Of a stretch of DNA of 64,000 nucleotides, positions 8,141 to 16,684 are shown piece after piece (position 1 is the first letter of the stretch; each line of letters starts with the position of its first letter). The stretch lies in assembly GCA_023384095.1 (NCBI GenBank), contig JAHDXT010000001.1, forward strand, positions 1 through 64,000, written 5' to 3'. The translations under genes and the position numbers were made by a program. Source of the DNA: Hyphomicrobiaceae bacterium (lineage in GTDB: Bacteria > Pseudomonadota > Alphaproteobacteria > Rhizobiales > Hyphomicrobiaceae). Under the pieces are notes generated by a model. It did not search any database and was not told where the DNA came from. It was given only the letters and a program-made list of their open reading frames with translations.

Positions 8141-9280
8141 TCACGAGCGCGGCGAGCGCATCCACCCTGCCGCCAGCGCCTCCTCCTCGCTGCAGAACCA
8201 GCGCTCGCCGCGCCGGCCGCGGACCCGGATGCGAGCGTAGTCGGCAGATCCCGGCGGAACGTAATATTTCCGTCCCGAGACGACCTGGCCCTTGACCGGG
8301 CAGCCGCCCGGCGCCGTTCGCGCTGCCTCCTCCCATTCGCGCGCCTGGCGCTCGGAGGCCTTGGCGCGGGCCTCGGAAGGCCGCTCCGCCTCGCCGCGCC
8401 ACAGCCCCGCCTTTTCGGCCCGCGCCTCCTCTTCCTGGCCCGCGTATTTCGAGAAGAGCCCCGCTTCCGCGAACACGTGCCCCTCGCGGACGAGACCTTC
8501 CGCGATGTCCTGATCCCTGGCGGTGCAACGGCCCAGAGCCCGGCCGGTCCCGTCCGAGCCCGACAGCGTGCAGCTCACGGAGGCCCCTCGCACCCGCTGG
8601 GCGAGGGCATCCCGGGCAGCGGCGCCGCATCGCCAGCGCCGATTGCCTGGGCGGCTGCAGCGCTGCCCCGGGTCCGGGGCCTCTATTCCGGCGAGCCGGA
8701 TCTCCGCTTCACCGATGCGCAGGGCGTCGCCGGAAATCGCGACCGCCCGCCCTTCGACTGTTTGAGCGAACAGCCCGGAAAGTCCCGTTGCGCCAGCCAG
8801 GAATGCCGCTCCGCGCCACACGAGCCAGGAGCCGCCGAGCGCTGCCGAGGCAACCAGCAGCAAGGCCAGGGCTGTGCTGGCCGCGCGGGCACCCCGGGCG
8901 CCGGCGATGCTCCTGAGCGCAGGAAGGTCGCGCAACCAGGAATGCAGCCGCGCCAGCCCGCCCTCGATCAGCCCCCATACGCGCCGCAGCGCATCGCGCG
9001 CCTTGGGCCGGAACCATGCCCAGGCCGGCGGAACGGATCGGGCCAGCCGGGCAACCTCGGCCCGCGCCGCCGTGGCGGCAGATCCCGCCCACTCGCCCGC
9101 GAGCGCCAGTCCGGAGCGGCCCGCAGCGACCCCGACGCGTCCGGCATCCTTCAAGCCGTCCGCCGCGGCCAGCCTCGCCCCCTCGATCCTGCGGCGGCGA
9201 TCGGCCCGCTTCAGCCTGATCGTCGTGCGCACGTGCTTGTGCCATTCGAAGCCGTCGCTTTTCCGTCGCCAGACTATCAT
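8141..9280 (-). CDS. Membrane-anchored thermonuclease-like (SNase fold) protein with altered active site
   Basis: 379 aa. The ATG at 9280 is preceded by CGGAGGTGG. Residues 1-130 are basic and soluble, a single membrane segment lies at about 134-160, a staphylococcal-nuclease-type domain at about 174-295, and the charged tail ends with Cys-327 and Cys-363. The SNase core is clear (Arg-195 in IRLAG, Arg-247 in TGRALG). But where the family has D-x-P-E this protein has E-A-P-D (200-203), so the catalytic Glu is replaced by Asp and the calcium-binding Asp by Glu. Nuclease activity is therefore in doubt; a binding role is possible. It lies downstream of, and on the same strand as, the WD40 kinase. 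Confidence 0.85.
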   Translation of the reverse strand: MIVWRRKSDGFEWHKHVRTTIRLKRADRRRRIEGARLAAADGLKDAGRVGVAAGRSGLALAGEWAGSAATAARAEVARLARSVPPAWAWFRPKARDALRRVWGLIEGGLARLHSWLRDLPALRSIAGARGARAASTALALLLVASAALGGSWLVWRGAAFLAGATGLSGLFAQTVEGRAVAISGDALRIGEAEIRLAGIEAPDPGQRCSRPGNRRWRCGAAARDALAQRVRGASVSCTLSGSDGTGRALGRCTARDQDIAEGLVREGHVFAEAGLFSKYAGQEEEARAEKAGLWRGEAERPSEARAKASERQAREWEEAARTAPGGCPVKGQVVSGRKYYVPPGSADYARIRVRGRRGERWFCSEEEALAAGWMRSPRS

Positions 9281-9416
9281 TCCACCTCCGTCGCGAGAGG
9301 TCGGGTCCGGGCCGAGCCAGCGGGGTCGCATCGGAACGGCCGAATCGCGCCAGCGAGTTTGACGGAAGCGGGCGGCAGCGCCCAGTCCCGGAATTGCCGG
9401 CTGTGAATGACGACGG

Positions 9417-11690
9417 CTATCGCGCTCCCAGCAGCCCGCCGGTCTCCCACAGGCGGACGGCCCCGCTGTCGCTGGCGGCCGCCAGCCAGCGGCCGTCCGG
9501 CGCGAACGCGATCGACCGGAATCCGGCTGAGCCGTCCCCGTAGCTGCGCATGAGCCGGCCCCGCCTGATATTCCACACGCGAACCTTCCCGTCGGCGCTG
9601 GCGGCCGCCAGCAGGTCGCCGGCGGGCGAGAACGCGAGCGCGCCGACCTGTCCGGCATTCCGGCTCAGCGTGCGGTGAACGCGATGCGATGCGGTCGACC
9701 ACAGTCTGACGTGCCCATCGCGGCTGCCAGAGGCGAGCAGCCTGCCGTCCGGCGAGAACGCCACCGCGCTCACGAAATCCCGGTGGCCGCGGTAGGTGCG
9801 GATCGCGTCGCCGGACGATGCGTCCCAGAGCTTCACCAGCCGGTCGGCGCCGCCCGAGGCCAGGTAGCCGCGGGACGTGTACGCCACCGACTGCACGGCG
9901 CTCTCGTGGGCCGCGATGTCCATGACGGGCGCGCTGCCGGCGCGCGTGTCCCAGACGGCAACGGCCCAGTCGTGGCTTGCGCTCAGAAACCGTGTCGGCT
10001 CGCCCATGAAGGCCACGGACCACACGCTGGCCTGATTGCGGCGGAACTGGCCCACTCTCTCGGCCCGCGCCAGGTCCCAGAGCTGGACGCTGCCGTCCTC
10101 GTGCCCCGTCAGCGCGCGGCGGTCGAGCACGGAGAGCGCGGTCACCTTGCTGCCGCCGAGATCGGCAGACCGCATGACGCTGCTGGTTGCGGCGTCCCAG
10201 ATCTTCAGCATGCCGTCGGCACCGGCGGTCACGATCCAGCGGCCGTCTGCGGCAAAAGCCACCGCCATCGATCCCCCGGCGTGGCCCTCGAGCTGGCGCG
10301 CGAGCTCGATCTCGGCTACGGCGCCGGTCTGCGTGACGGCTCCGCGCACCTCGAAGCCGGGCAGCTCGTCCTGCAGCCCGACGGCCGCCGCGGCCACGCC
10401 GGCCCCCACCATCAGCTTGAGCGTCAGCGGCCACCAGCCGCGCTCGCCGCCTGCCCGCACCCGGCGCGGCCGCGGCAGTCGCTTGCGAGAAGGCCGCTGA
10501 GCGGCAGCCGGAGGATCCTCTGCACGGGGCAAAGCCGCCGTCCGCGGCAGCGCCAGCGTCTCGGCGGGAGACTTCGGGTCGGCCTCGGGCTGCGATGGAG
10601 GCGGTTGCGGGTCGGGCTTCGGGTCATCCGGCGGCGCCGACTGCTTCTTCAGCCGCTCGATGTACTCGAGCAGCCCGCCTTGCGCGCCGGGCGCATCGGG
10701 CGGCGGCGGAACGGCCCCACCCAGCGGCGCGGCGAGCGGCTCCGATTTGCGCGGCGGCCCGTCGCCGCCCGCAGCCTTGCCGATGGTCCGCTGCAGCCAG
10801 CCGGGCCTGCGCGGCTCGGGCGCCAGCAGTGCGCCGCGCCATTCGGCGATCGACTGGGGGCGTTTCTCGATGTCGAGCGCCAGCGCCCGGTCGATGGCGG
10901 CGAGAAAGCCGGCGCGGTAGGAGCTGAGAGCCGCCTCGCGGGCCGGCACGATCCCGTCCCTGACGATGCGAGAGGGCGCGTCGGGCGGCCGCTTTCCGGT
11001 GACCGCATGATAGAGCGTCGCGGCAAGTGCGTAGATATCCGTCCACGGCCCCTGCTGGCTTCCGGTCTCGGCATACTGCTCGTAGGGACTGTAGCCTGGC
11101 TTGACCAGGGCGCTGACGGTGCGCGAGTGCCGCGCGACGTCGCCGCGCGCGGAGCCGAAATCGATCAGCACGGGCGCACCGTCGCGACGGATGATGATGT
11201 TGTCGGGAGCAATGTCGCGGTGCAGGTAGTCCGCGCGGTGGATCAGCTCCAGGGCGTCCAGCAGCGGCGTCAGGAAACGGTCGATCTCGTGCTGGCGCAG
11301 CGCCCGGCCGAGGCTGCCGAGCCACGCCTTCAGGCTCTGGCCCTCCTCGAACTGGAGGACCATGTAGCCGGTATTGTTGGCCCGGAAATAGCGGTAGACC
11401 CGGACGATGTTGCGGTGGTCGAACCGCGCCAGCGTCTGCGCCTCCGCGATGAAGCGGTCGAGGCCCCATTGATAGTCGCCGGCGCAGTCCTGTGAGCGGG
11501 GGACCGCGTCGTGGCTGGCGCCGCGGGCCGCGAAATCGCCCGGGAAGTATTCCTTGATCGTGACGTCGCGTGCGAGCGCCAGCTCCTGGGCGAGGTAGGT
11601 GATGCCGAACCCACCCGCGCCAAGCACCCGCTCGATCAGGTAGTCCCCGACGAGCTCCGTACCGGCGGGAAGCGCCAGAACGTGGGTCAT
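9417..11690 (-). CDS. Transmembrane Ser/Thr protein kinase with seven-bladed WD40 propeller
   Basis: 757 aa. The Hanks-type kinase domain spans about 16-290: Gly loop LGAGGFG at 23-29, Lys-46, HRDIAPDN with Asp-159, DFG with Asp-177. A Pro-rich linker runs to about 415, one membrane helix lies at about 419-439, then seven WD40 blades, ending in KIWD, QLWD, AVWD, KLWD, RLWS, RVWN and RLWE. The topology puts the kinase in the cytosol and the propeller in the periplasm, where it could sense a ligand or partner. A divergently transcribed FHA protein and PP2C phosphatase make a write-read-erase set. The GFGITY loop and long linker resemble cyanobacterial and alphaproteobacterial kinases. Confidence 0.93.
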   Translation of the reverse strand: MTHVLALPAGTELVGDYLIERVLGAGGFGITYLAQELALARDVTIKEYFPGDFAARGASHDAVPRSQDCAGDYQWGLDRFIAEAQTLARFDHRNIVRVYRYFRANNTGYMVLQFEEGQSLKAWLGSLGRALRQHEIDRFLTPLLDALELIHRADYLHRDIAPDNIIIRRDGAPVLIDFGSARGDVARHSRTVSALVKPGYSPYEQYAETGSQQGPWTDIYALAATLYHAVTGKRPPDAPSRIVRDGIVPAREAALSSYRAGFLAAIDRALALDIEKRPQSIAEWRGALLAPEPRRPGWLQRTIGKAAGGDGPPRKSEPLAAPLGGAVPPPPDAPGAQGGLLEYIERLKKQSAPPDDPKPDPQPPPSQPEADPKSPAETLALPRTAALPRAEDPPAAAQRPSRKRLPRPRRVRAGGERGWWPLTLKLMVGAGVAAAAVGLQDELPGFEVRGAVTQTGAVAEIELARQLEGHAGGSMAVAFAADGRWIVTAGADGMLKIWDAATSSVMRSADLGGSKVTALSVLDRRALTGHEDGSVQLWDLARAERVGQFRRNQASVWSVAFMGEPTRFLSASHDWAVAVWDTRAGSAPVMDIAAHESAVQSVAYTSRGYLASGGADRLVKLWDASSGDAIRTYRGHRDFVSAVAFSPDGRLLASGSRDGHVRLWSTASHRVHRTLSRNAGQVGALAFSPAGDLLAAASADGKVRVWNIRRGRLMRSYGDGSAGFRSIAFAPDGRWLAAASDSGAVRLWETGGLLGAR

Positions 11691-12010
11691 GCGTCTCGCT
11701 TGCGCCCGGGCGGCCGCTGAACGCTTCGCAACGATCCGCCTCGTCGTCCCCTACGATGCTTCCGAACCAGGGGTGCACGGACAAGGTGTCATGAATATGG
11801 CCCGTCCGGAGCGGGCGCCCGCGTCCGGCCATGGTTCTGCCCTCTTGCCCGACCACCTTGCGGCGATCACGGAGAGTCGCGATGCACGGAGCCAGCTCGC
11901 CAGCGTCCCCGCCCGCCGTTGGGAGGATCGGAGCGGGTGGGCATCGGCTGCCGTGCCGAAGGCGCAGCGCCCCTTCGGGATGAGGCGGAAAGGGGAAAGG
12001 GAGTGAAACG
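11691..12010. other. Divergent promoter region between kinase and FHA genes
   Basis: 320 bp with no gene. Both flanking genes start outward, so the promoters for the kinase and for the FHA-PP2C pair must lie here. The FHA start is preceded by AAAGGGAG. Several GC-rich inverted stretches are present, but I could pick out no clear sigma hexamers or operator. Confidence 0.6.
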
Positions 12011-12805
12011 ATGGCTGACGAGCACGACCGCGGTCAGGTCCACCGCGCACCAGGAAGGTTTCTGGGCTCACTGCGCGAAGCGCTGAGCGCCGCCGCCAAG
12101 GACGACACGGGGCGGCAGCCTGCATCCGATTCCGCGCCGGTCCGGCAGGCGCCTTCGGAGGCGGACGCGCCAGCAGGCGGAGCCGAGCCGGGGCCCGCTC
12201 CGCAGCAGCCGGCACATGCGACCATGCTCGTGCGCAATTCGCCGCTGCCGACTGCCGCCGAGGCGGCGCGCGCCGCACGCGGCGGCACGCCCAACATCCC
12301 GCCCGTGGACAAGCACGTGGAATTCGAAGCGCCGCCGACGACGCGGGTCCTCAGGCCCGAGCCCGCCGCGCAGCGCGAAGCGCCGGCCCGCACCCAGCTC
12401 GTGCGCGGCAGGCAGCCCGTGAAACGCGGCCAGTTCCATCAGGATCCGGTCGTCGGCTGGCTGGTCGTGGTCGGCGGCCCGGGGCTCGGCTCCTACCGGG
12501 CGATCCACGAGGGCAACAACACGATCGGTCGCTCGCCTGGCCAGCGACTTCCGATCGATTTCGGCGACGAGGCGATCTCGGCGGAGGAGCAGGCTTATAT
12601 CCGCTACGATTCGGCGGACCGCTCCTTCCTGTTCGTTCCCAATCTTGCTAAGACGAACGTCGTTTCGGTCAACGACAAGCGCCCGACTGCGGCCGTGCCG
12701 CTGGCGGCGATGGACGTGATCACGATGGGCCGCACCCAGCTCGTCTTCGTACCGTTCTGCGGGCCGGAGTTCGACTGGTCCGAGCTCCCGGACATCAAGG
12801 ATTGA
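12011..12805 (+). CDS. FHA-domain phosphopeptide-binding protein
   Basis: 264 aa. The first 140 residues are Pro/Ala-rich and disordered, and carry several Thr residues that could be kinase targets. The forkhead-associated domain is at about 150-250, with the NTIGRS motif and then DEAISAEEQAYIRYD; the usual Ser-x-x-His reads S-A-E-E, so phosphothreonine affinity may be altered. It is coupled to the PP2C gene at the stop codon and divergent from the WD40 kinase. It is the likely reader of that kinase's phosphorylation. No membrane segment is present. Confidence 0.88.
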   Translation: MADEHDRGQVHRAPGRFLGSLREALSAAAKDDTGRQPASDSAPVRQAPSEADAPAGGAEPGPAPQQPAHATMLVRNSPLPTAAEAARAARGGTPNIPPVDKHVEFEAPPTTRVLRPEPAAQREAPARTQLVRGRQPVKRGQFHQDPVVGWLVVVGGPGLGSYRAIHEGNNTIGRSPGQRLPIDFGDEAISAEEQAYIRYDSADRSFLFVPNLAKTNVVSVNDKRPTAAVPLAAMDVITMGRTQLVFVPFCGPEFDWSELPDIKD

Positions 12806-13587
12806 TGCTGCTCTACCAGTCAGCCCGTCATGCCAGCCGGGGCGCTCGGCGATACCAGGAGGATGCGGCGCAGGTCTGGCCGCTTGCCCCGACGCCCGAC
12901 GGCGCCGGCCAGCCGGAGCGCCTCCTCGCCGTGCTGGCCGACGGCATGGGCGGGCACGCCGGCGGGGCCATCGCCAGCCGCACCGTCTGCGAATCCTTCC
13001 TCGCGGCGGTCGCGCAGTCGGCCGCCGGCAGCCGCGAGCGCCTGATGGCCGGGCTCGACGCCGCCAACGCGGCCATCGCACACCAGGTCGCCGGCGACCC
13101 GAAGCTGTCAGGCATGGGTTCCACCCTGATCGGCGCGCTGTTCGGGCCGCAGGGCCTGGAGTGGGTAAGCGTCGGCGACAGTCCGCTCTATCTCTATCGC
13201 AATGGGGAGATCGCGCTTCTGAACGAGGACCATTCGCTGGCCCCTGCGCTCGACCAGATGGCGGCGGAAGGCCGGCTGACGCTGGATCAGGCGCGCAGCG
13301 ATCCCCGCCGCCATCTCCTGCGCTCGGCCGTCGTCGGCGAGGACCTGGACATGATAGATCTGTCGCGGCAGGCGCTCGAGCTGCGGCCGGGCGACTGTGT
13401 GGTGCTGGCGAGCGACGGGATCAACACGCTCGAGACGGAGGAGATCGCGCGGGTGGTCGGCGGCTACCTCGGTGACGGCTGCGGCGCCGTCGCCGAGGCT
13501 CTCGTGCGCGCCGTCGAGCAGATCCGCGATCCGCACCAGGACAACGTGACGGTGATCGTCGTGAAGCCGCTCGAGAGCGACGCCTGA
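12805..13587 (+). CDS. PP2C-family Ser/Thr protein phosphatase
   Basis: 260 aa, cytosolic, metal-dependent phosphatase: RYQEDA near the N-terminus, DGMGGHAGG (metal-binding Asp-Gly), SVGDSPLYLYR, SDGINT and a terminal DNVTVIVV. The ATG at 12805 overlaps the FHA stop (TGATG); a TTG at 12802 is a less likely start. It should reverse phosphorylation by the divergent kinase. Kinase-FHA-PP2C sets resemble the regulatory module of type VI secretion, but no secretion gene is present here. Confidence 0.92.
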   Translation: MLLYQSARHASRGARRYQEDAAQVWPLAPTPDGAGQPERLLAVLADGMGGHAGGAIASRTVCESFLAAVAQSAAGSRERLMAGLDAANAAIAHQVAGDPKLSGMGSTLIGALFGPQGLEWVSVGDSPLYLYRNGEIALLNEDHSLAPALDQMAAEGRLTLDQARSDPRRHLLRSAVVGEDLDMIDLSRQALELRPGDCVVLASDGINTLETEEIARVVGGYLGDGCGAVAEALVRAVEQIRDPHQDNVTVIVVKPLESDA

Positions 13588-13591
13588 GCCC

Positions 13592-14722
13592 TCACTCCTC
13601 CGGGGCGCAATGCTGGCCGGGCTCGTCTGCGAGCGCCTTGGCGTTCCTGTCGCGGATCTTGGCGGCGGCGTCGTCGAAGAGGAATGGCAGGAAGGCGTAG
13701 CGGCGGCCGCGCGTCACCATCGTGACCGTGTGCAGAAGCGAGCAGGAATAGACGACGGCGCCCCCCGGGGGCGCCCTGAAGCGTTTCGGCCCGTACTCCG
13801 GAAAGCAGAGCTCGCCGCCATCGAAATCGCCGTTGAGGTTGACGGACACGGCAAATCGCCGGTGGGCGGTCTCCTTGGTCGCGTCGTCGCGGTGCGGGCG
13901 GAAGTGGCCCCTGTCCTCGGCCGCGTAGCAGGCGACGAAGTAGTGCTCCATCCGCGTCGCGGCGAACTGGTGCGCTCTGCGGATCTCCGGAACGATCCGC
14001 CGGTTGAACCGTGACTGGATGCTCCGGATCACGTCCTCATCCTCGATCACGTAATCCTTGCCGGGCTTGTGATCGCGGACCCTGGCCGGGCCCGTCCTGC
14101 CGTGGACATCCCGGACGATGCCGGACCTCTCGCGGTCGTCCGCACCATGGAGCTCGATTAGCCTGCTGCAGAGATCGTCCTCGAGGACATCGGGCAGCAC
14201 CAGGACCGGAGCCTGCAGCTCGAAGCCGGCGAAGCTCGACGGCGTCGGCAGGGCCTCGACATAGTCGAGTGTAATGCTCGCGTCGCTGCCGTCCGGGGCA
14301 AACGGCACGACTTTCATGACCCGCAGGGTCGGTGAGATGACGAACCACTGCCGGTGCACCAGAGTCTTGCCCTTCCGTGGAGCGGCATCCTTGCGGATCG
14401 TGCCGTAGAGCTTGGCCACCCGGCCGTCGAAGTCCCAGAAGATGCGAAGACCGGGGATGCTGTTCGCGACACGGCCCTCGCTCTCGTCCTTCGGGTCCAT
14501 GCTGACGCCGAAGAAGGAAGCATTGACATCGTCGAACAGGTCCCGCCGGGCCCGCACGGCATCCACTGCCTCCCTTCCCTGAAAATCCGCTGCCGATGCA
14601 AAAAAGCAGAGCACGATGTAGCGCCCGGCGGCCGTGTCGAACGCGAAACCCGGATCGTTGCCGCAGCGCTGGTGAAACCAGGGCGCCGGGTCGCCTGGAA
14701 GAATGCTGTTCAGTATGGACAT
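13592..14722 (-). CDS. Fusion of a degenerate redoxin domain and a prolyl 4-hydroxylase-type 2OG oxygenase
   Basis: 376 aa. Residues 1-160 have the AhpC/TSA-like thioredoxin fold (GDPAPWF start, VLCFFASAADF, GVSMDP, WDFDGRVAKLYG). The peroxidatic Cys is missing: the T-x-x-C position reads SAAD, and only Cys-39 is near. Residues 170-350 are a 2-oxoglutarate/Fe(II) oxygenase of the P4Hc type, with ligands His-277, Asp-279 and His-331, and a basic RGRRYAF for 2OG. The target is unknown. It converges on the PP2C gene with 4 nt between. An AT-rich stretch at 14757-14800 is the probable promoter. Confidence 0.85.
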   Translation of the reverse strand: MSILNSILPGDPAPWFHQRCGNDPGFAFDTAAGRYIVLCFFASAADFQGREAVDAVRARRDLFDDVNASFFGVSMDPKDESEGRVANSIPGLRIFWDFDGRVAKLYGTIRKDAAPRKGKTLVHRQWFVISPTLRVMKVVPFAPDGSDASITLDYVEALPTPSSFAGFELQAPVLVLPDVLEDDLCSRLIELHGADDRERSGIVRDVHGRTGPARVRDHKPGKDYVIEDEDVIRSIQSRFNRRIVPEIRRAHQFAATRMEHYFVACYAAEDRGHFRPHRDDATKETAHRRFAVSVNLNGDFDGGELCFPEYGPKRFRAPPGGAVVYSCSLLHTVTMVTRGRRYAFLPFLFDDAAAKIRDRNAKALADEPGQHCAPEE

Positions 14723-14897
14723 CGCTTCATTCCGGACGCTGTCCCGTCTGCTCTTGGAAATCTAAGAGCCTGAATATTCGGAATTGTTTAAAGTCTCCCG
14801 AAATGACCGCCGCCCGGCTCTTCTCAGGGATCGGCATCGAATGAGCAACCCCTTGCGTTGATCGATCGTGAACGCCGGTGGCAGAAGGAGAAGCCGG

Positions 14898-15872
14898 CTA
14901 CTCCTGGAAAGCGAGCTCGCTGAGCGAGCCGCTCTCGTGCAGCCGCCGGACGGCGGCCGCAAACAACGGGGCGACGCTGACGGTTTCGACATGCCGGCCG
15001 ACGGCGGCCTCGGAGAGCCGGAATGGCGGCACCGTATCCGTGACGATGATCTTCTCGATGCCGGCGGGCACAAGCAGGCCCTCTGCCCCGCCGGAGAAAA
15101 GCCCGTGCGTTGCGAAGGCGTGAATGCGTCGCGCACCGTGCTCCCGGCAGGCATTCGATGCGCGGACCAGCGTGGCGCCGGTGCTGATCATGTCGTCGAT
15201 GACGAGGACGTGCGCCCCCTTCACGTCGCCTGCGAGCTGCGTGCCGGCGACGTCGCCGTCGAGCCGCTGCTTCTCCACGAAGGCAAGACCGACCGGGGCG
15301 CCGCGTGCCCTCCTCAGCATCGCCCCGAAAAGTTGCGCGCGCTTGGCCCCGCCGAGGTCGGGCGAGGCTACGACGACGGGGTCATCGAGCCCGATCTCCA
15401 TTGCCTTGCGGGTGAACTCGCGCCGCGCCACGAGATGCACCGTGCGGCAGCGGAAGGCATTCTGGAACGCCGCCAGATTGTGCACGTCGACGGTGACTAC
15501 GGCGGCGACGCCGACGGCCTCGAGCAGCAGCGCGACGCTGCGCAGGGCGAGCGGATCGCGCGGGTGCGTCTGGCGGTCCTGGCGGGCGAACGCGAGATAG
15601 GGAATGACCGCCGTCACCCGATGCGCCCCGCTGTCGCGCACCGCCGCCAGGAAGAAGAGGAGCCGCAGGAGCTTGTCGCCGATGCTCGCTCCCGGCCCGG
15701 CGTGCAGGCTCTGGACGACATAGACGTCGCGGCCGCGGACGCTGACGAGCGGCCGTGCTTTGTGCTCGCCGTCCGGGAACGCGGTTTCCTCGTGCTCGGA
15801 AAGTGCGATGCCAAGCTCGCTGGCCATGCGCTCCCCGAACGGGCGGCTCTCGTCGAGGGCAAAGACTAGCAT
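14898..15872 (-). CDS. Ribose-phosphate diphosphokinase (PRPP synthetase paralogue)
   Basis: Makes PRPP from ribose 5-phosphate and ATP. In 324 aa: the ARQDRQTHP ATP-binding loop, VDVHN, the flexible-loop VEKQR, and the PRPP-binding VLVIDDMISTGAT. The ATG at 15872 is preferred to a GTG at 15887 because it starts directly with the family's first strand. It is divergent from an hsp20/hydrolase/phosphoribosyltransferase block rather than with the usual housekeeping neighbours, so it is probably a second, stress-induced enzyme. The divergent region carries two FNR/FixK-like sites. Confidence 0.9.
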   Translation of the reverse strand: MLVFALDESRPFGERMASELGIALSEHEETAFPDGEHKARPLVSVRGRDVYVVQSLHAGPGASIGDKLLRLLFFLAAVRDSGAHRVTAVIPYLAFARQDRQTHPRDPLALRSVALLLEAVGVAAVVTVDVHNLAAFQNAFRCRTVHLVARREFTRKAMEIGLDDPVVVASPDLGGAKRAQLFGAMLRRARGAPVGLAFVEKQRLDGDVAGTQLAGDVKGAHVLVIDDMISTGATLVRASNACREHGARRIHAFATHGLFSGGAEGLLVPAGIEKIIVTDTVPPFRLSEAAVGRHVETVSVAPLFAAAVRRLHESGSLSELAFQE

Positions 15873-15905
15873 GGCCCCAGATACCACTCGTGCGGCGGGC
15901 CGGAT

Positions 15906-15919
15906 CTGATCGGCGTCAA
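15906..15919. promoter_or_regulatory. Degenerate FNR/FixK-like box upstream of PRPP synthetase
   Basis: CTGAT-CGGC-GTCAA matches the TTGAT-N4-ATCAA consensus at 8 of 10 defined positions. Its centre is about 41 bp upstream of the PRPP synthetase ATG at 15872. It is weak alone; its support is the better box in the same gap and the perfect one at 45670. Confidence 0.35.
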
Positions 15920-16041
15920 TTCAACGCCTCGGGACGACTCCGGGATCGGCGACTGCAACCGATCTCCGCTTCGTGCGTCTTCATCTCGCAGGCGAGCATA
16001 CGCACACGCGCCCCGGCCCGAAGCCAGGACTGGCGTCGAGA

Positions 16042-16055
16042 TTGATGCGCGTCAA
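16042..16055. promoter_or_regulatory. FNR/FixK-like box upstream of hsp20
   Basis: TTGAT-GCGC-GTCAA matches TTGAT-N4-ATCAA at 9 of 10 positions, and alphaproteobacterial FixK sites often have G at the variant place. It lies about 130 bp upstream of the hsp20 start. Low-oxygen induction of hsp20-type stress blocks through FixK is known in rhizobia. Confidence 0.55.
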
Positions 16056-16182
16056 AGCGGAAGCCCGGCCGCCGTGGCATCAGGCAACGGACTGTCCGCC
16101 CCGGCAGGCGCCGGCCGAGTGCAGCGTCCGGCAACCTGCTTCCACGGTTCACGTCTCTGGCATCGATGAAAGGAGAAGTCAC

Positions 16183-16674
16183 ATGGCAACCGAAGTCACG
16201 AAGCCCTCCCAGACCGCCGTGAGCCGCCCGGGAGACGTCTTCAGCGCCATGCGCGACGAAATGGACCGCATGTTCGAGCGGTTCGAGCGCGGCTGGCCGC
16301 GTCTGCCGAGCCTCATCTCACGCGGCCTCGGCCGCGAGACGATGCTCCCCGACGTCGACGTTCACGAGAACGGAAAGCAGATCACCGTCGAGGTCGATCT
16401 GCCCGGGGTCGAAGAGAAGGACGTCTCGGTGACCATGGCCAACGGCATGCTGACGATCAAGGGCGAGAAGAAGAGCGGGCACGAGGAGAAGCAAGAGAGC
16501 TACTACATGGCCGAGCGCTCCTATGGCTCGTTCGAGCGCTCGCTGCGTCTGCCCGACACCATCGACGAGAACAAGGTCGAGGCGCGCTTCGAGAAGGGCG
16601 TCCTCAAAATCACGGCGCAGAAGAAGCCCGAGGCCGTGAAGGCCGAGAAGAGGATCGAGATCAGGAAAGCCTGA
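16183..16674 (+). CDS. Hsp20/alpha-crystallin small heat-shock protein
   Basis: Holdase chaperone of 163 aa. The ATG at 16183 has AGGAGAA upstream; the longer open frame upstream is Pro/Arg-rich and unsupported. The alpha-crystallin domain fills about 50-150 (LPDVDVHENG, VEVDLPGVEEKDV, GMLTIKGEKK) and the usual GVLKITAQKK strand follows. The C-terminal IEIRK is a possible I-x-I anchoring motif. It starts a block with a hydrolase and a phosphoribosyltransferase, divergent from PRPP synthetase. The upstream FNR/FixK-like box suggests oxygen-controlled expression. Confidence 0.94.
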   Translation: MATEVTKPSQTAVSRPGDVFSAMRDEMDRMFERFERGWPRLPSLISRGLGRETMLPDVDVHENGKQITVEVDLPGVEEKDVSVTMANGMLTIKGEKKSGHEEKQESYYMAERSYGSFERSLRLPDTIDENKVEARFEKGVLKITAQKKPEAVKAEKRIEIRKA

Positions 16675-16684
16675 TCCGCTCCGG

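Larger units (their letters stand above)
15873..16182. other. Divergent regulatory region, PRPP synthetase / hsp20
   Basis: 310 bp with no gene. Besides the two FNR/FixK-like boxes annotated separately, nothing else stands out. The hsp20 start is preceded by AGGAGAA at 16171-16177. Confidence 0.65.

Noticed and set aside
8102-9406. 434-aa plus-strand frame over the nuclease-like gene
   Set aside because: It is antisense to a gene with clear fold and ribosome site, and shows no recognisable domain.
12011-13587. Type VI secretion regulatory module
   Set aside because: Kinase, FHA and PP2C are present, but no tss gene lies anywhere in the window.
14858-14872. TTGATCGATCGTGAA as a further FNR/FixK box
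   Set aside because: The right half-site does not match ATCAA, and it lies at the end of the PRPP gene rather than in a promoter.
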